DNA of 64,000 nt, taken from Eopsaltria australis (Eukaryota > Chordata > Aves > Passeriformes > Petroicidae). Under the pieces are notes generated by a model, which did not search any database, was not told where the DNA came from, and worked only from the letters and a program-made list of their open reading frames with translations. Every line of letters begins with the position of its first letter. The first letter of the stretch is position 1. This document shows positions 50,363-64,000 of the stretch, in pieces. Position numbers and translations under genes: made by a program. Where the stretch lies: contig JAVTVJ010000012.1 in assembly GCA_034509425.1 (NCBI GenBank), positions 9,769,001 through 9,833,000 of the forward strand. The letters run 5' to 3'.

Positions 50363-53300
50363 GTAAGTGTGTACGGCTGAAGGTACAGTCTTCCCTCTTC
50401 CTGCCCAGAAAAGGAACTGGGTGTAGCTTTGTGTCTGTTGCCATAATGTTTTGCTGCATAATTCAAATGGTATTCCTGAAAGCGAATAGGCACTAACCAG
50501 GGTTCATTCGTGCTAGGCCATGTGAAAGAAATAGAAGATTGCCATCAAGTGCGACCATAGTAGGAGGCACTTGGTTCTTACTGAATACACAGTGTTGCAT
50601 GCAAAATGCGTTCAGGTCTCGTTGTAAGTCTTGCATGGGTTTGGATGTCTAGTGGTCTAGTTTTAAAACTGGTCACTGGATGTTTCTGGAAGCGATCCCC
50701 TCGTGAAAGTTGTTCAAACTTAGGTCTTGGTTTTTAGCATTTGTTTTTAGAAGGTCGTTGGATGGCTAACACCCTTCTTTTTCCACCTGCCCTTTTCTTT
50801 TGTAGCTTTTAGAATTATGTAAGACATTCTAACAGCTATCAACGGTTCTCAAAGTACAGTTATGGTATAAAGACAATACAATGGACAGAGCAGCATTTTC
50901 AGAAATGCCTTTTTTTTAATGGTATGGGAGTTCTCAGTTTTTCAGCAGTTCTGTGTCTTCCTGAAAATAAATTTTAAATGATGGATTATCAACTTCCTTC
51001 ACATTTTCTAGCAGTATGTGTCAGTAGTATATGTTGAGTAGTAATATTTAGCCCTGTAGTTGCATGTTTGGGCTAGTCTTGACTATTGGTTAAGTGAGTT
51101 CATGACTGCTGTGATCAGAGATTTTAAAATGTGTACTTCACAGTATCAAGCTTGTACCATTTTGCTTTTCAAGTCTGTCAGTGCATGACTTCTTTATTAG
51201 ATGTGTAGCTACTGTATTTAGTGACTTGTAGATCTAGTTGTAGCTTGTGACTGTCAACAGACCTTGTAATTTTATTTATTAAGCTTTTATATTGTAGGAA
51301 GTAGGATGAAAAGCAGCTTGAGAATCGTTAATCCTTTTTGAGAAAGTTCTGATAAACTGTACAATATGTAATCTCTACAGCAAAGATCATAAACTGGAGG
51401 AATCAGTCATCTAAGCAGGATTTTGGTAATTGTGCTTCTGATAAGCCCCCAGAGAGATCTTGTAGTTTCTTCATTTAACTTCAAAAGGTTAAACTGATTC
51501 CCCGTTTTTTATGTATTTTACAGTGAGGAAGATGCATTTAAACCTTGAGCAGCTTCATAGTGCAAGAGAAAACATTCAGAATGGAAATAGATTTAGTTTA
51601 ATTTCAACATGATGAGGGAATTTAAAAAATTACCACTAAAATTTTAGACTAATTTTTATAATATGTTTTGTTGTAGATGCTGTTCTGGCTGCCTTCATGG
51701 CTGTTGGGGTCATATTTAAAAACTGTCATGTCTCCTTTACATTAAACATTTTCTGTTGTTTTTTTTTTTTTTAATTCTTTGTAGAAAAGAAATCAAAAGA
51801 ACTGCAGTTTCTAACCTGCATCTGAAGAAATAGCTCATTTGAACTAAAATCCATTTATTAACTTTCAGTGGGATATGTGTTTTTCAGACTGAATAGAACC
51901 TGAACTGGACTGTTGTTGCCAGCTCACTTGTAAATGAACATCTGTAAGAAGGAAGATACAAATTGGTATCAAAATTAAGTCATTGCTTTATCTTGCATAG
52001 CTAAGATACTCTAATCAAAGCAGAACTGTCTCAAACTTACTAATTGCACCTAATACACAAATGTTTATTTGGTAGGATATACACTTTAGACTTCTCTCAA
52101 ACTGCATACTTCGTACTTCAAAGTATTGAATAATATACAGAGTTAAAGTTCTTAATATAGTAGGTAGTATCAGTCCTGGGTAAATGTGCACTCTATTAAT
52201 AGGCTAGTTTTTCTAACTTGCTTGTGTAAACACCTCATAAAATTTGATTTATATTTTGTTTACTCCCAGTGTCTATTGTTTGTGGGCTAATTTTGAAGGC
52301 AAATAGTCATTTTTACATGTGAGCAAATGATTTGAAAAACGGTAATGCCATACTTGTATGTTATATACTGCACTATTTGTGTTTCCTTGCATGCTTTTTT
52401 AACTAAATGAAATAGCTGACTGTGATTTTAACCTTTTCCCAGCTATCAAAGACATGCAAGTGGTAGGAATGGACCTACACACCATTTGCCTCCATGTTTC
52501 CATTGCATTCTTGTATTGTCTTTCTTTGTCAGCTCCTCCTCTTTCCACAATGAAACTTCTTCCTTCCTGCATTTCTAAACCAGCTTTTCCTAGCCTTTGA
52601 GCTGAGATTCATCCTGTGCACACTGGCATATTCTTACTGACTTACTCCAGGAAGCTGACAGAAAACCTCGGGATCTGCCTGAAGGTGAAGGCTCCATTTC
52701 CGGAGTAGGGGAGGTCGTGGGGATGTGAGCAGTAGTTCCTTCTGTGTGCGGGAAATTCCCACTCCTGTTGCAGGGCCAGTTTGGCTGTGCAGAGATCAGC
52801 AGCAGAATTACCACTGGTTTCTTTGGCTGACCATGTGGGCTAGCACATAGTTCAGTCTTTGGATTTTGCAGCTGTCCCTTGATGTAGTAGGCTGCTTTAC
52901 AAGGGGGTGGGATTTTATAGCACAGTCAGGGTGTTCAGATAAGGGAAGTACAAACAGAATGCCACGTCCATGGTAAGCTATCATTTGGAACTGGAGGAAT
53001 AAGAACTGAGTAAAAGGGATTTTTATCTGTAGGAGTGGTTTTTTAACTTGTGCTGGTATTCAACACCATCATAAAAGACAATAATTTAGAGTAGATGTGT
53101 TGCTAGCTGAATTTCTAATGCTGCCAGGCATTAAACTGTTAAGAGTCATGGCAGACAATTTGGAATAATCAATTTTAGAGCGGAAATACCATAAACTGCT
53201 TTCGTGTCAGGTATATTATGCTTTGAAGCATGAAATTGTATTTTTTTTTTATAGTTTAATGGCTGTTCAATTTTTATTTAAAACCCTGAAAAGTTTCTCT

Positions 53301-56300
53301 GTGTGATTCCTAGTTGCGATGTATTCTACTTCAATTGCAGCAGAGCAATAGTGAAATATTTTCTTACAAATTATCACCTACCATGTGAGTTTCTGTGTGT
53401 AATCAGAAGCCTTTGATTTTTTTGCCCATTTCTGTAATGGTATTTTAGGCTACTGTGGCCTACCTTATTCTTAACATGTCTTTGTGCTTCTTGGGGTTTA
53501 CTATATGGTTTCAGATCACCTTCCTTTTGTTCTGAGCCCAGGTGACTGAAGTGACCTCTAAAGTGAACATTTCTCTTCAAGTAATTTGTGTTAATTTGAA
53601 GGCTTAAACCTTTAATTAAAACTTCCTGGTCCTGTATCTAAACTTTTTGACAAGTGAAAGTTAACCCCTCCATTGCAGACCATATTTGTGAGCTCTCTTT
53701 TAGGAAATCTCATGATTTTCATTCAGAAGTTGTAGTTTGCTGCTTCTGATGTCTGTATGCTAATGACTTCTGCCACAGGGCAAACAACTATCCTTGCTGT
53801 AGTGCAGGTCTCAGTAAACCTGTAAAACTAGCAGGCTTAGACAAAACTTAAGTTTTTTGTACCTTGTTCAAAATCAAGGGACTAATTTTATTGGCTTGTT
53901 TTTAGGAAAGCAACACACTATTTATCTTAAATCAAAGTGAAAAAAAGCATGGGGAAGATGACTTGGGGTTTTTTTGTTTCTTTTCTCCTGCTTCTCCCCT
54001 TTCCTTAATACTTGGATTTGACCCTCCAGAAGTGTCTTAGACTCAGGAATAGTGTCTTGGAATTGTAGAACACTTTCTTGGGCCTCAATTTGAGCTGTTT
54101 CTTGAGTTTCTGAGGATTAGTTTCTGTGCTTCGGTTGCAGCAGAACTGATTTGCAGAACTTAAACCTCTGTGTGCATCTTGCAAGAAGCAACTCTTGAAT
54201 TGAAACTTTCATTTAAATGCAAACATGTTTATGCTGGTGGGGGGTAATGAGCAGCACCTTTTTTTTCTGCTTTTGAGGAAGACTCCATATGACAGTTTGG
54301 TGGGAGAGGAGCAGTGTTCCGGATTAACTGGTCTGTTCCATACGTGTATTTGTAAGCAAAGCTGCGAATTTGCTGTTTAAGACTGTTGGATTGGGATATT
54401 TGATGTCTCTAAATATAATAGAAAATAACATCGAATATCTGTATGTAATCCCTTTTGCAAGTCTTTCCTGATGCACACATTCCTTCTGCAGCATAGAATG
54501 TTTGCTAACAAAACCCCAAGCTGTGCTGTATTACATTACAGTGGCAGGTAACAGAGTTCTGCAAATCAGTTTTCTTTTTTATAGGTGGTTTTGGATATTA
54601 TTTTTTGCCTCCAGTGTTTTGCAGTTACCTTTACAAATTCATTCAAGACTATAATTTAAAAAATAAGTAGGTCTGGATAATTTTGGAGCGTTTTCTGAAA
54701 ACATAGCTTGTATTAAGGTGAGTTTTCAGGCCTTACCTAACTTTGAATTGAGTCATTGGGTAAATGAAGATGAAATTTTGTGGGTGCATTTTTATGAAGC
54801 AGACTGGATAGTCTTAACATTTTCTAGGATAGTACCAGTGGAAAAATACCTACGTAGAAAGTAATGCTTATGACAAAAGCATCTCATACAAGTGATAATG
54901 ACTTTGAATGGAAGTTTATTTGTGGTGTGTTATATTTGTGTAACCTTTTCCTAAAGAATATATCTGTGTTTCAGATATCTGTTACTGCTGCCTGGTTTCC
55001 AAATGCAAGTAAGAAAGACTTAACATTGCCTCATACCAGGAAGGGTCTGATCCTGTAAAACATAGTGTATGAAATAAACTCACTGAGCTAACTAGTAGAC
55101 TAATCACTGATCTTTCACTTGTGGAACCCTTTTTGGGGAACTCATTGCACAAATGGAGCATTGTATTCTCCAGAAGGATGGATTTGGGGCAGTGTTTAGT
55201 TATAGAGCACAATTTATCCTTCAATATGTTTCAGTGTCCAGATCAATATTTTTCTAGTTATTGTCTAAAATGGTGAGGACTAAGTTGAATCATGTGGTAG
55301 CAAGAAGCAATTCAAGCCTTATAAAGCTTGATTTGTCTTTCCTGCAAGCATCAGGTTTAGTAGAGAAAAAGAAATGCTCTTTTTTGGTAAGTCTAGTAAA
55401 GAAGTTATTCTCTATTGTCTGCTTCTAGCTTGGAAAATCAAGTGTCTGCATTCAATTGTTTTCAGTTTTTTAAATAGTATTTTGTCAGACATGGTATTCA
55501 AGTTATGCATGATATTCTTCTAATGTTGGGATTTACATGTCTATAGGTCTGTGTTCAGCCATTAAAATATGATGTTGAAATTATAAAATACTTCTGTTTC
55601 TTAGAAGATTCTAATTCATGCTTGCTGGTATTAGATATTTCTAGACAGTAAAGACTTTAGAAGTTAGTCAGCTAATTTAATAACACAAATAATATTCTAA
55701 AATAATATTCCCAGTAGAAGCTGGGACTTCGAAAGCATGACTGACTCTGTGTAACTGTTGTTTGTAATGGAAAAGGAAATGCTGGTTTTAGATGTTCATT
55801 AGGCAAACCTAAAATTCAAAGCTTGAGACTATGGCCAAAGTACAAGCAATGTATTGGATCTTAGGTGTTTTCCTTGCCTGTCCTGCTCTATGTCCCACCT
55901 CTCTTTGTGATTATTTTTTGCTTTGCTTACACTTAAGCAAATAAGTTACTTTGGTAACAGAGTTGGTGCAAGTTAGAAAACTGGAAAAACTCAAAAAACC
56001 CTGAATAGTATATTTGGGCTTGAGGCGAGAAAGCTTTTTCTTTGAGTCTTGTTTTCCCTTGAGGGGTATTTGTTTCAGTTTTGTTGTTGAATTGTATCTG
56101 AGTTGTAAACAGCTTTTACTCCAAGAGCAGTTGAGAGAGGGTGATAGCTTCTCAAGCCAACTTCGTTAGTGAAGGCTGCCTCTTGTAGAACAGCAGACTT
56201 AGAAATTGTGAACAAGCAGCCTTCACAAGTACGTTAATTTGGAAAAAATACTTAATTGTATCTGATGAGCACATGCATAGTAAGCTAATGGATATAAAAA

Positions 56301-57614
56301 TCATTGGTAAGCTTCTAAATTCATGAAGTAGTAAGCTTTCTTATCAGACAACAGAATGTTCTGATATTTGTTATTCTTTAATGATACACCACTCTTACAG
56401 CAAGTGTAGTTCTGTGATCTGGTTCTTCAGTCTCTTCCCTTGCATCCCCCAGCTTAACATCTTCATCAGTGTCAGACAGAGGGATGGAGTGCATGCTCAG
56501 CAGTTTTGCAGGTGACACCAAGCTGCAGCGGTGTCGTTGACATGGCCAAGGGATGGGATGCCATGCCCATGGAGCTACACAACCTGAGAACTGGGCCCTT
56601 GTGAACCTCATGAGGTGCAAAGTGCTGCACCTGGGTCAGGGCAGCCCCAGTATCAGTCCAGGCTAGGGGATGAGTGGGTGGAGAGCAGCCTGTATTCTAG
56701 TAATACATTTACCTTAGAACTATAGTGATGAAACTGAAGTTAACACTTTCCTTAAAGAAAGTTTGGACTTTCTTAAAGCATAAGTTTAAGCAGGTAAGTG
56801 AATGGAGAAATGCCACTTTAAAGGGGTGCTTGCAGCCTTACATTTTAATTATATGATTGACAATGCAAGTTAATTTATCAGTATTTCGTCATGTAAGCTG
56901 AGTGAGCCTCCACAGATATGTAAATTTAAGACATGCACTGGCATTAATGCAGCTGAGTAGCAAGGTGGATGAGGGAAGTGATTGGTCCAAGAATAAAATC
57001 AATTTTAAGGGTTGTTTTTGCATAGATCAGCCCTTAGATTGTTTAAATGTGACACAGTAAAGCTAACATGGAAAAGGAAGGGAAAGAAGACGCAGACACA
57101 AGAATGGAATTGCTGTTCTCTGTCTTACATCAGTAAAGCCTGCTATGAAACTGTTGTTCCTGGGTTTATCGTGTGAAGTTTCGGTATTAACAGTCACAAT
57201 GGTTACTGCTTGAAGCATTAGTTTCTAGATATGCTTCCCAGGAAAACTAAGTGTTTTGGCTCACCTTTAATAACAAATACCACGTGATTACAAATTTCAC
57301 AAATAAGAGCCATAGGTGATCTCTGGAATGCAGTTGTGATGCTTTTGGTGTGCTGACTTACAGACTTTATCATCTCTAAAAATTTTCTCTGGAAAAGTCA
57401 TTATTCAGGATAAGAAGGTTTAAAATTCAGTCCTCAGAGCACTCTTAATTATTCTGTGCTGTGTGAACAATATCTCTGAGGGACAAATGAAATAAAAAGC
57501 TCAAGGACAGAGGTTAAGAGACTTATTGTTGCTCAAGGAAAGAGTGATCAGAAAATTCATATAGGGTTTAAAATTTTAGTGCACATGTAAATAAGTGGAA
57601 CTTTTTTTTTCTAG
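50363..57614 (+). other. PPP4R3A: PPP4R3A intron 1
   Basis: A 7.25 kb first intron with consensus ends (gtaagt...TTTTTTTTTCTAG). It contains one CR1 fragment at about 56.45-56.69 kb and several T-rich tracts. No alternative coding exon is evident, and the small open frames look random. Confidence 0.85.
56450..56690 (+). mobile_element. CR1 LINE, ORF2 C-terminal fragment
   Basis: It reads GGTGACACCAAGCTGCAGCG, ATGGGATGCCATGCCCATGG, CTGGGCCCTTGTGAACCTCA and TGAGGTGCAAAGTGCTGCAC, CTGGGTCAGGGCAGCCCCAG and so on. This is the end of CR1 ORF2 ('DDTKL...RDGMP...L..WALVNLMRC.VLHLGQGSPSI...'). It is in the host gene's sense orientation. It is truncated on both sides: the CR1 3' UTR is not seen. Confidence 0.88.
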
Positions 57615-57670
57615 GCTCTCTTCTTTTGGAGTCCAAAATTAATCCGAACACTGCGTACCAGAAGCAACAG
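57615..57670 (+). CDS. PPP4R3A: PPP4R3A (SMEK1) exon 2
   Basis: This is a 56-base exon after TTTTTTTTTCTAG and before gtaaac. With the last base of exon 1 it codes for GSLLLESKINPNTAYQKQQ, a block strongly conserved in both PP4R3 paralogues and part of the EVH1-like domain. It enters in phase 1 and leaves in phase 0. The next expected exon (starting D-T-L-I-V-W-S-E) is not in the window. Confidence 0.96.
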
Positions 57671-60600
57671 GTAAACATACTTTTCTTTTCCTCATGTTTA
57701 AAGGCAGATTCTTTAACAATATACAACCAACAGTGTAGCAGTATAGTAATTTTTTGCCACTATTGCAAATTATATTTTATGTTCTTGTGCCAAAAATAGA
57801 TGAAGTAGTTTGCACCATTGCTGTGTATTACATGATCATGTATTATTTCTCTGCATTTTTGGCGAAGTTATACAGATAAATTACACTCTGTTTTGCACCA
57901 GAAATTGCTTTGGAAGAGACAGATAAAACATAGTTGTGAAAATCACAAAGTAGCTGAGGTTCCTGAGGGTTATATTATCTGAAACCTAGTATCATCTGGC
58001 GTTTTTCTTCTTTTTGTTTCAGATGCTATAACTTTAAAATTATTTTTATTCTGGGGAAGACTAGAAAGCTTTAAAACTATTTACATGTTAGCCTTTGTTT
58101 GTCTTTTATTTGGAAGGTGGGTATGGGTTACTACTGCTCCAAAGCATTTTGTATGCATAAAAGCAACTTCTCACCTTTAGTTTGCACCTTGCTTCAGTTA
58201 TTTAGCCATACACTGTAAGCCCCTAAAGAATGCTTCTGAGATGGATGAGAAGTGAACTGTGTAAGTTTTGTACTTTATTTGCTGTTCTTGTTTCATAGAT
58301 GCTGAGAATTGCCTTTAGAGGTTTAAAAATGCTGAACCAGATTGTATTTTGTTGCCTGTTTGGTCAGCTCAGACTTTTTAAAATCTTGTCAGGTACAGTT
58401 AATGTATTAAAACACTCTTCAGTCTTTCACCTTTAATAGTTTATTACAGGCATAGACATACTGTTTTTTTGTTCACAGGCAGTCCCAGTAGTTTTGTCAC
58501 TGCTTCTGTTGGTAGGATTGTATTTTGAACTGAATGGGGAGAACCAGTATGCATTAAAAATACCCTTCCTTATAAAATTTAACCTGTTTCTGTCTCTTGC
58601 TGTAATTCATAATGTACCATATAAGCAGCCCGTACTGAATAACTGATAAGGCCAGTGTGGGTCTGGAGAATCAGTTCCAGGGAGTAAGGACAAGAAGAGC
58701 AAAAGTGCTAAGCAGACTAAGTCTTAACTGTAATCCTGACTAGCTCGAGGTCATGGTTCTATGATACCGTAACTTGAGCTTTAAAACTCCTGAAGTGACA
58801 CTGAATATTTCACAGCTCTATGGCATAAAGTACTGATCTGGTGTAAACGCGCTCTGCTGGCTTAAATATATTAAAAGAGCATTGAGGGGTGGGTTTTGTG
58901 TCTGTAGGCTTTATGCCACATCAGACATGAAACCTACTTCAAGCAGGCATAAAATTGCAAGATTGGTGCGAACCATCACTCATGTCGGTCAGTGTAACAG
59001 CATTTCCCACTCCTGGTCAGACATGTACTGTAATCTAGTGCTGCATAAATCATACTGGTCATTGTAAGAACATGGTTAGAGAAATAAAAATAGTTAGCAT
59101 GAATCTGTCCCATTAGAACAACACTGTACATTCTCTGTGCTGGAGAAAGAAAAGTCCTGTTTTTAAAACTTTCAAATGCTGTGTAGATAGAAATTTATAT
59201 TTGCCGGTGGATTGTTCGTATTATTTAAGCAAACCTGTTTCTAATACGGATTGAATATGGGGCTCCACTCCAAGCCTCAGAAATACCAAATGTTTCTTGG
59301 TGAGTGTATTAAATCTGCTCTGTAGCCTGTTTTCTTTCATGTGAGGCCTACTTATCCTTTCCCTTAGTAAAAGGCAAGTTCAGAGTTTAAACCTAATTCC
59401 ATATGAGCTAAGCTTGGAGCTTAGCAGCTGAAAAAAGAGGGTTTTTTTCCAGTGCTGCTTCTAGAACTCTGAACGGCTTAAATTTACTAAACGACAAGAA
59501 AATCAACTTGGTACTTTAAATCCATCTTCAAAAACTGGTAACTTTCTATGTTGGCAGATCTTTCAAACCAACTTACACAAGATCCATTTGTGGAACTGAG
59601 ATGGAAGAGTGAGTGAGGTCTTTCTTTTTGACTGCAGAAGGCCTTAGGTCACCTCACTGCTAGGGAAATTGCAATTCGAGATAGAAGACCTGCTTTTGAG
59701 CTTGCCTGCTGTTGTTAGTTGCACTTAGAAAATTTCAAGAAAAATCTCCCAGAAATCTGAGACTTAAAACTTCAAAGTAGCTGTGTAGTGTTATGATCTT
59801 ACCAGACTTTTGTCTCAGGATTTTGTTGTGACGGTGAACCTCCATGCTATTTTAAGGGGTACATAGCAGCACATCTCTTTCTGCTGTGACACAGCACGCA
59901 GCTTGTGGGCACTTTGAATATCTAATGGAATAAATGGATGAGTTCTGACTTCTGTCTAGGCTGACATGAGGCTTGTAAGAAGAAACAATCTTTTATTGGA
60001 CCAACTGAAACAATGTGTGGTTGGAAGCAAGGAGAGATAATGTGTACTAAGCTCTTGGCGAAACTTGCTATGCCAGTTACTTTGGATCCTTCAACAAAAG
60101 CCTGTAGATAATTTTGTGATAAGCAGTGAAGTCCTTCCACTGGTGAAAGAACCTTTTACCTATGCTGCTCTATTAGTGCCAGTGTGAAACAGATGGTCTC
60201 ATTAATTGTTGATATCACAAATTATGCAGCCCCATGGTATACATATGTATGTTTTAATAATTGCCTAGCTGAGATAATTATTTATCAAAATACTAGTGTG
60301 AAGACTGAGGACAAGTTTGCCTTGCTGCCTCTGTTCTCGTGGTGTGTAAAACATCCATGGAAACTAAAAACAAACAAAACCAACTAACTCACCCAAAAAA
60401 ACCCTGCCAAAAACCCCCAAAAAGCCTATACCTGTGAAGCTAAGCTTGTCCCAGTTGTTGATTTTGTCCCAGTTGTCTGCTTTATATTTCTTGGTGTTTA
60501 GTATTGAAAGCAGTGACTGCCCTTTGTGGTGGTAAATACAACTTTTTGTCTTTGGAGAGAAAGATTATGTGGGAGATCTTGAGTCCTGCTCAGGGACTCA

Positions 60601-63600
60601 TTTTTCATATATCAACCTGAAATACTTCAGTTTACACAGTCTAGTTCCCAGTCTTCCCAGACTTATCTGCCATCTGGAGGTTTGAAATAATTCATTAAAG
60701 CATGGAATTCATAGACAGTCTTTTAACTATGTTTTCAGTAGTCAAATAAATTAGTGTATCACAATGAAAAGCTGTTTTCTGCTGTGTTCAAAAAGAAAGA
60801 TAGGTCTATGTATCTGATTCTGCAACATAGAATTGCTGCCAGTGGAAGTTCATTGATGCTCTGAACTGTGTACTTCCTGGCAAACTCATCACTGCATATG
60901 CTAGAACTAGAAGAAAGGAAGTGATATGAGGAAAAAAAGCTAGAAAGAAAACAATTTGAGAAACTAATGTCCTGTGGCTCAAAAAAAAAGACTTAATATG
61001 TCTTACCTTAAAGTACTATTTGTAGGCAGAAACTTCTTAAAGCAAAATGTGCACAGTGCAGCCACATGAGCACCTGATTTGTATTCTTGTTTACACTCTA
61101 TGTTAAGTTTTGTTGGTGTTTTTTATTTTTAAATGTTACAATAATGGTCCTATAACTTTGCTGTGGAATATACTGGATTTAATTACCGGGTAAGTAGTAG
61201 AATACACCTTAAAAGCAAATTTTGTTTAGTAAGTGGAATTTAATTACACAAGGCATTTCTGTGTCTCACATGGAATACTTAGTTTTTCTCCGTTGTTGGT
61301 TGTTTTCTTGATATTCTAGTAAAGGTAGAAGATATTTTAATCGTGGGTTGGGGGAGTTTAAGGCATTACATTTTCAGGATGTTAATCACAAAGATGCTGT
61401 TCTTAAACAAGTGTTCCTCATTCAGAAAATGAATAATTGCACTAGTATATTAGGACAACACACCTCTTCCTATGCAGCCCTAAATGATGAAAAATCCCTC
61501 TATACACATAACATTTATCTAGGGAGAAACCTGATATGGGTGTGGACTGGGGTATAGTTTTTCAGTATACTTTGGCAATGTTTTAAAAATGGAACAGTAG
61601 ACTTGTATCTTCAGCTTTTTTAGATGCATTCATGTGCATCCTGTAACACAGTGATGAAGTATGTATTTGCATCCTTTCTGTGCCTGATACAAAAAAGACT
61701 TGAGTTATTTACAGCTTCCACCTACAGAATTTTGCCTCTGCCCTAGAGGTGTCTTGTGTCCTTTTTTGCTTGTGGAGTCTCAGTTCCTCACAAGAATAAA
61801 AAGCCAAAATTCATCCAGAGTACTATCTACTAGCTGTGCAAGTGAAGGTGGCCATCCTTGAGTAATGGAGAGCAGACTTACTAATTAAAAAGCCAAGTTT
61901 TGAAAAGATCCAAAAAGGCACTGACAGAACACTCAGAAGATGAACCTTCGTACCCTTGCTGTCGTGTCAAGCAAGCCAACAGTGAAACTGCTTCAATAAA
62001 GTTTGTGCATATCGTAGCTAAGATATTACGGGAAAGTGTGTGACTTTGTTGGGTGAGGGAATAAACAAGGGGAAGGGCGGGCTGCTCTTTGGTTTGGGGT
62101 GGGCTTGTTCATCTATTTTAACATCCATTTCTTTTCCTTCATGTCTGTTTTCTTGAGTATTCTGATTTTTCTGCTGTTGCTGACTATGGCCAGTAAGTCA
62201 AGGTTCTGCTGCAGAACTAGTAAACTGATTTTATTCCGTGTGATTCATGGGAATGCAGCTATGAAATCACTAACTGAAAAGTTGTGTATCATTGTTGAGC
62301 TTTTGTAGAAGCTAGTAGAACAAAATCTGAGTATGGCTTTGATGTGTTAATCTGTTTTTTGAATAGTTAGCACATCCAGATGACCAGGTTCTAGCTGAAA
62401 AAGTGCATGAGATCAAATGCAGAATTGAAACATTACATTACTTGGGTGGGTTTTTTTAGGTTGAAGATTCTCCACAACCTACCACACTAACTCTATATTT
62501 ACCTTTAAAAGTCCAGGTAGTGCAAATAGTTTATTTCATAAAGAGAAACCTGAAATTATGAAGCTGTATTTTTGATTGTAACTATTTAGATAGCAAGGTG
62601 CTGAAAGGTGGGTTGGCATGTCCAGGGAAGTGTCAGTGACTGTAGACAGTATAAATAATTAGATAAGGAACTAGCAATCAGGCAGTCCAAGAGGGGAAGA
62701 AACAGCCTGACTGATGAACCTTGTGTGGGCCAGGAAAGTGTCATAGGCCTGAACCATGTGAGGCCTAATAGGATGAGATTCATTTACTTTTTAAGGCTGG
62801 AAGCAAGAATTTATGAAATACTTACCTTATTTAGGGCATCACTACTTCTGGAGTGTAGATTAAATCCCATAGGGGTGCCAAGAGAATATTTTGGAGCTAC
62901 AGAGAAGACTTGTCCCTGGACAGGAACAGTAGTGAGAGTTCATTGTCAAACAGTAACAGTTTTGTGAATTTAATCACATTAGGAGAGGAAATCATTGCAG
63001 AATCTAATCCTGAGTACTAGTATTTCTGAAATTCTTCATGATGAAAACCCAGAGCTTGCTTTGGAGATTTGTGTGGGTGTTGTACAAGACAGCTACTAAT
63101 CAGCTTTCTAGTAGTTAAAAAAACTGATTTAATGTCCAGTAAAAGTTGACCTTCAGTGAGTACTGTGGCAAGAAGTTTGATAGTATGTAGCAAAAACTTT
63201 TTACTCTTGAGGCATGTCAGAGGCCTTTTGGCAATAGTTTCAGAAAAATGAGAAGTTGTAGGGTAGATACTAAACTCTGTCCTTCTTAAATGCAATCGCC
63301 ACTGTTTCCTGGGGTAAGCTCTAGCAGGTTAGCTTCTGAGGCATGACTTGTCAAATAAAACTAGCATGCAGTAGTGCCTCTGGAGAACCTTTGACTAACC
63401 TGAACATGCTTCATGTGGACTTGATGCAGCCAGCAGAGAGAAGCAGCATGGGAATCCCTAGTCGTGTTCTGAATTTTTGCCTCGGGCTGTGCCCTTATAA
63501 GGACTAGAGTGTACAAAGCTATCCTCTGCTGATAGAAATGATTGATACCTCCTTACAGGAATGTTAAGTACATAGGTCTCTTGAAAAGAGGCATACTCAG

Positions 63601-64000
63601 AACTTTTGCTTAAATTTTAAAATTCCTCATTTTATCTTTGCAATCATAATGAGCACTATTGTAACAGAAAACAAATTCATATAAATGGTCCTAAGGAGAC
63701 AGCAAATTTTGTATGGGCTAAGATAGTGATGACACATCCAACTGGCACTACTGTCAAAATATTTTTTTTACAAAGCAGCAAATTATTTTTCAGTCTTTGA
63801 ATAAGATCATGAACTCTCCATAAATAGCTCCTGATTATCATCCTGTTTAAAAAAAGATCTTGCCAAGAACTGTGATGCATCTTGAAAATATGAGGAGCTA
63901 GAATGCTGAGATTCTTGCAGAGAAGTCAGTATAAGATCCCTCAATGAAAAAGCCTTTGTCCAGCTCAGTGACAGTTAACACAGTGTAGTTATGGTTTAAC
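57671..64000 (+). other. PPP4R3A: PPP4R3A intron 2, partial
   Basis: The 6.3 kb to the window edge read as intron. I looked for the exon coding for T-L-I-V-W-S-E-A-E-N-Y-D-L-A-L and did not find it. The only landmarks are a short imperfect duplication (TGTCCCAGTTGT) near 60450-60478 and an A/C-rich tract at about 60365-60425. Confidence 0.75.

Larger units (their letters stand above)
49060..50370 (+). promoter_or_regulatory. PPP4R3A: PPP4R3A CpG-island promoter and 5' UTR
   Basis: This is about 1.3 kb of CpG-dense, GC-rich sequence ending in exon 1. There is no TATA box in a sensible place. Two YY1-type elements, AAGATGGCGGC at 49218-49228 and AACATGGCGGC at 49440-49450, are spaced about 220 bases apart, typical of broad housekeeping promoters. 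A (GGA)n tract lies at about 49409-49440. Just upstream, at 49016-49050, is an A-rich tract that may mark the edge of open chromatin. Long open frames on both strands (up to 221 codons on minus) are products of GC richness. Confidence 0.85.

Overview
This is nuclear DNA of a vertebrate, and almost certainly of a bird. It is AT-rich and intron-rich, with two CpG islands. Its recognisable interspersed repeats are CR1 LINEs, including 3' ends of the type that finishes in imperfect ATTCTGTG-like units, plus one ERVL-type LTR fragment. The text of the 48.3 kb CR1 looks passerine-like to me, but that is recollection and not a test. The gene order matches a conserved vertebrate block (TC2N - CATSPERB - PPP4R3A, all one orientation; human 14q32.12).

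Layout, all genes on the + strand. (1) 1-4.4 kb: the last three coding exons of TC2N, with perfect splice sites, stop codon and polyadenylation signal. (2) 4.4-21.3 kb: intergenic, without a convincing gene. It holds a polyA-ended insertion at 13.9 kb, an AT-rich minisatellite at 19.5 kb and unassigned minus-strand protein-like remnants at 19.7-20.4 kb. (3) 21.3-36.1 kb: the main result. No intact gene is present, but fourteen short segments, all on + and in strict N-to-C order, match the sperm calcium-channel accessory subunit CATSPERB. Several keep exact splice sites, yet in-frame stops and frameshifts interrupt the reading frame in many of them. I read this as a unitary CATSPERB pseudogene exactly where the gene sits in mammals. 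An orphan CpG island (about 21.9-22.25 kb) and a GC-rich exon-like patch (27.43-27.56 kb) lie inside it. (4) 36.1-49 kb: intergenic, with CR1 copies of clearly different ages, a possible tRNA-derived SINE relic, a GT-rich microsatellite and a 23-base A run. (5) 49-64 kb: the CpG-island promoter, exon 1, intron 1, exon 2 and part of intron 2 of PPP4R3A (SMEK1), a regulatory subunit of protein phosphatase 4.

The two live genes (a C2-domain protein and a phosphatase subunit) have no evident joint function; they are neighbours by ancient synteny. The biological story is the decay of the testis gene between them, which fits the published inference that birds lost the CatSper channel. The CATSPERB alignments were made by eye against my recollection of the mammalian protein, so each single exon call needs a profile search. 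The collinearity of the whole set is the strongest evidence.
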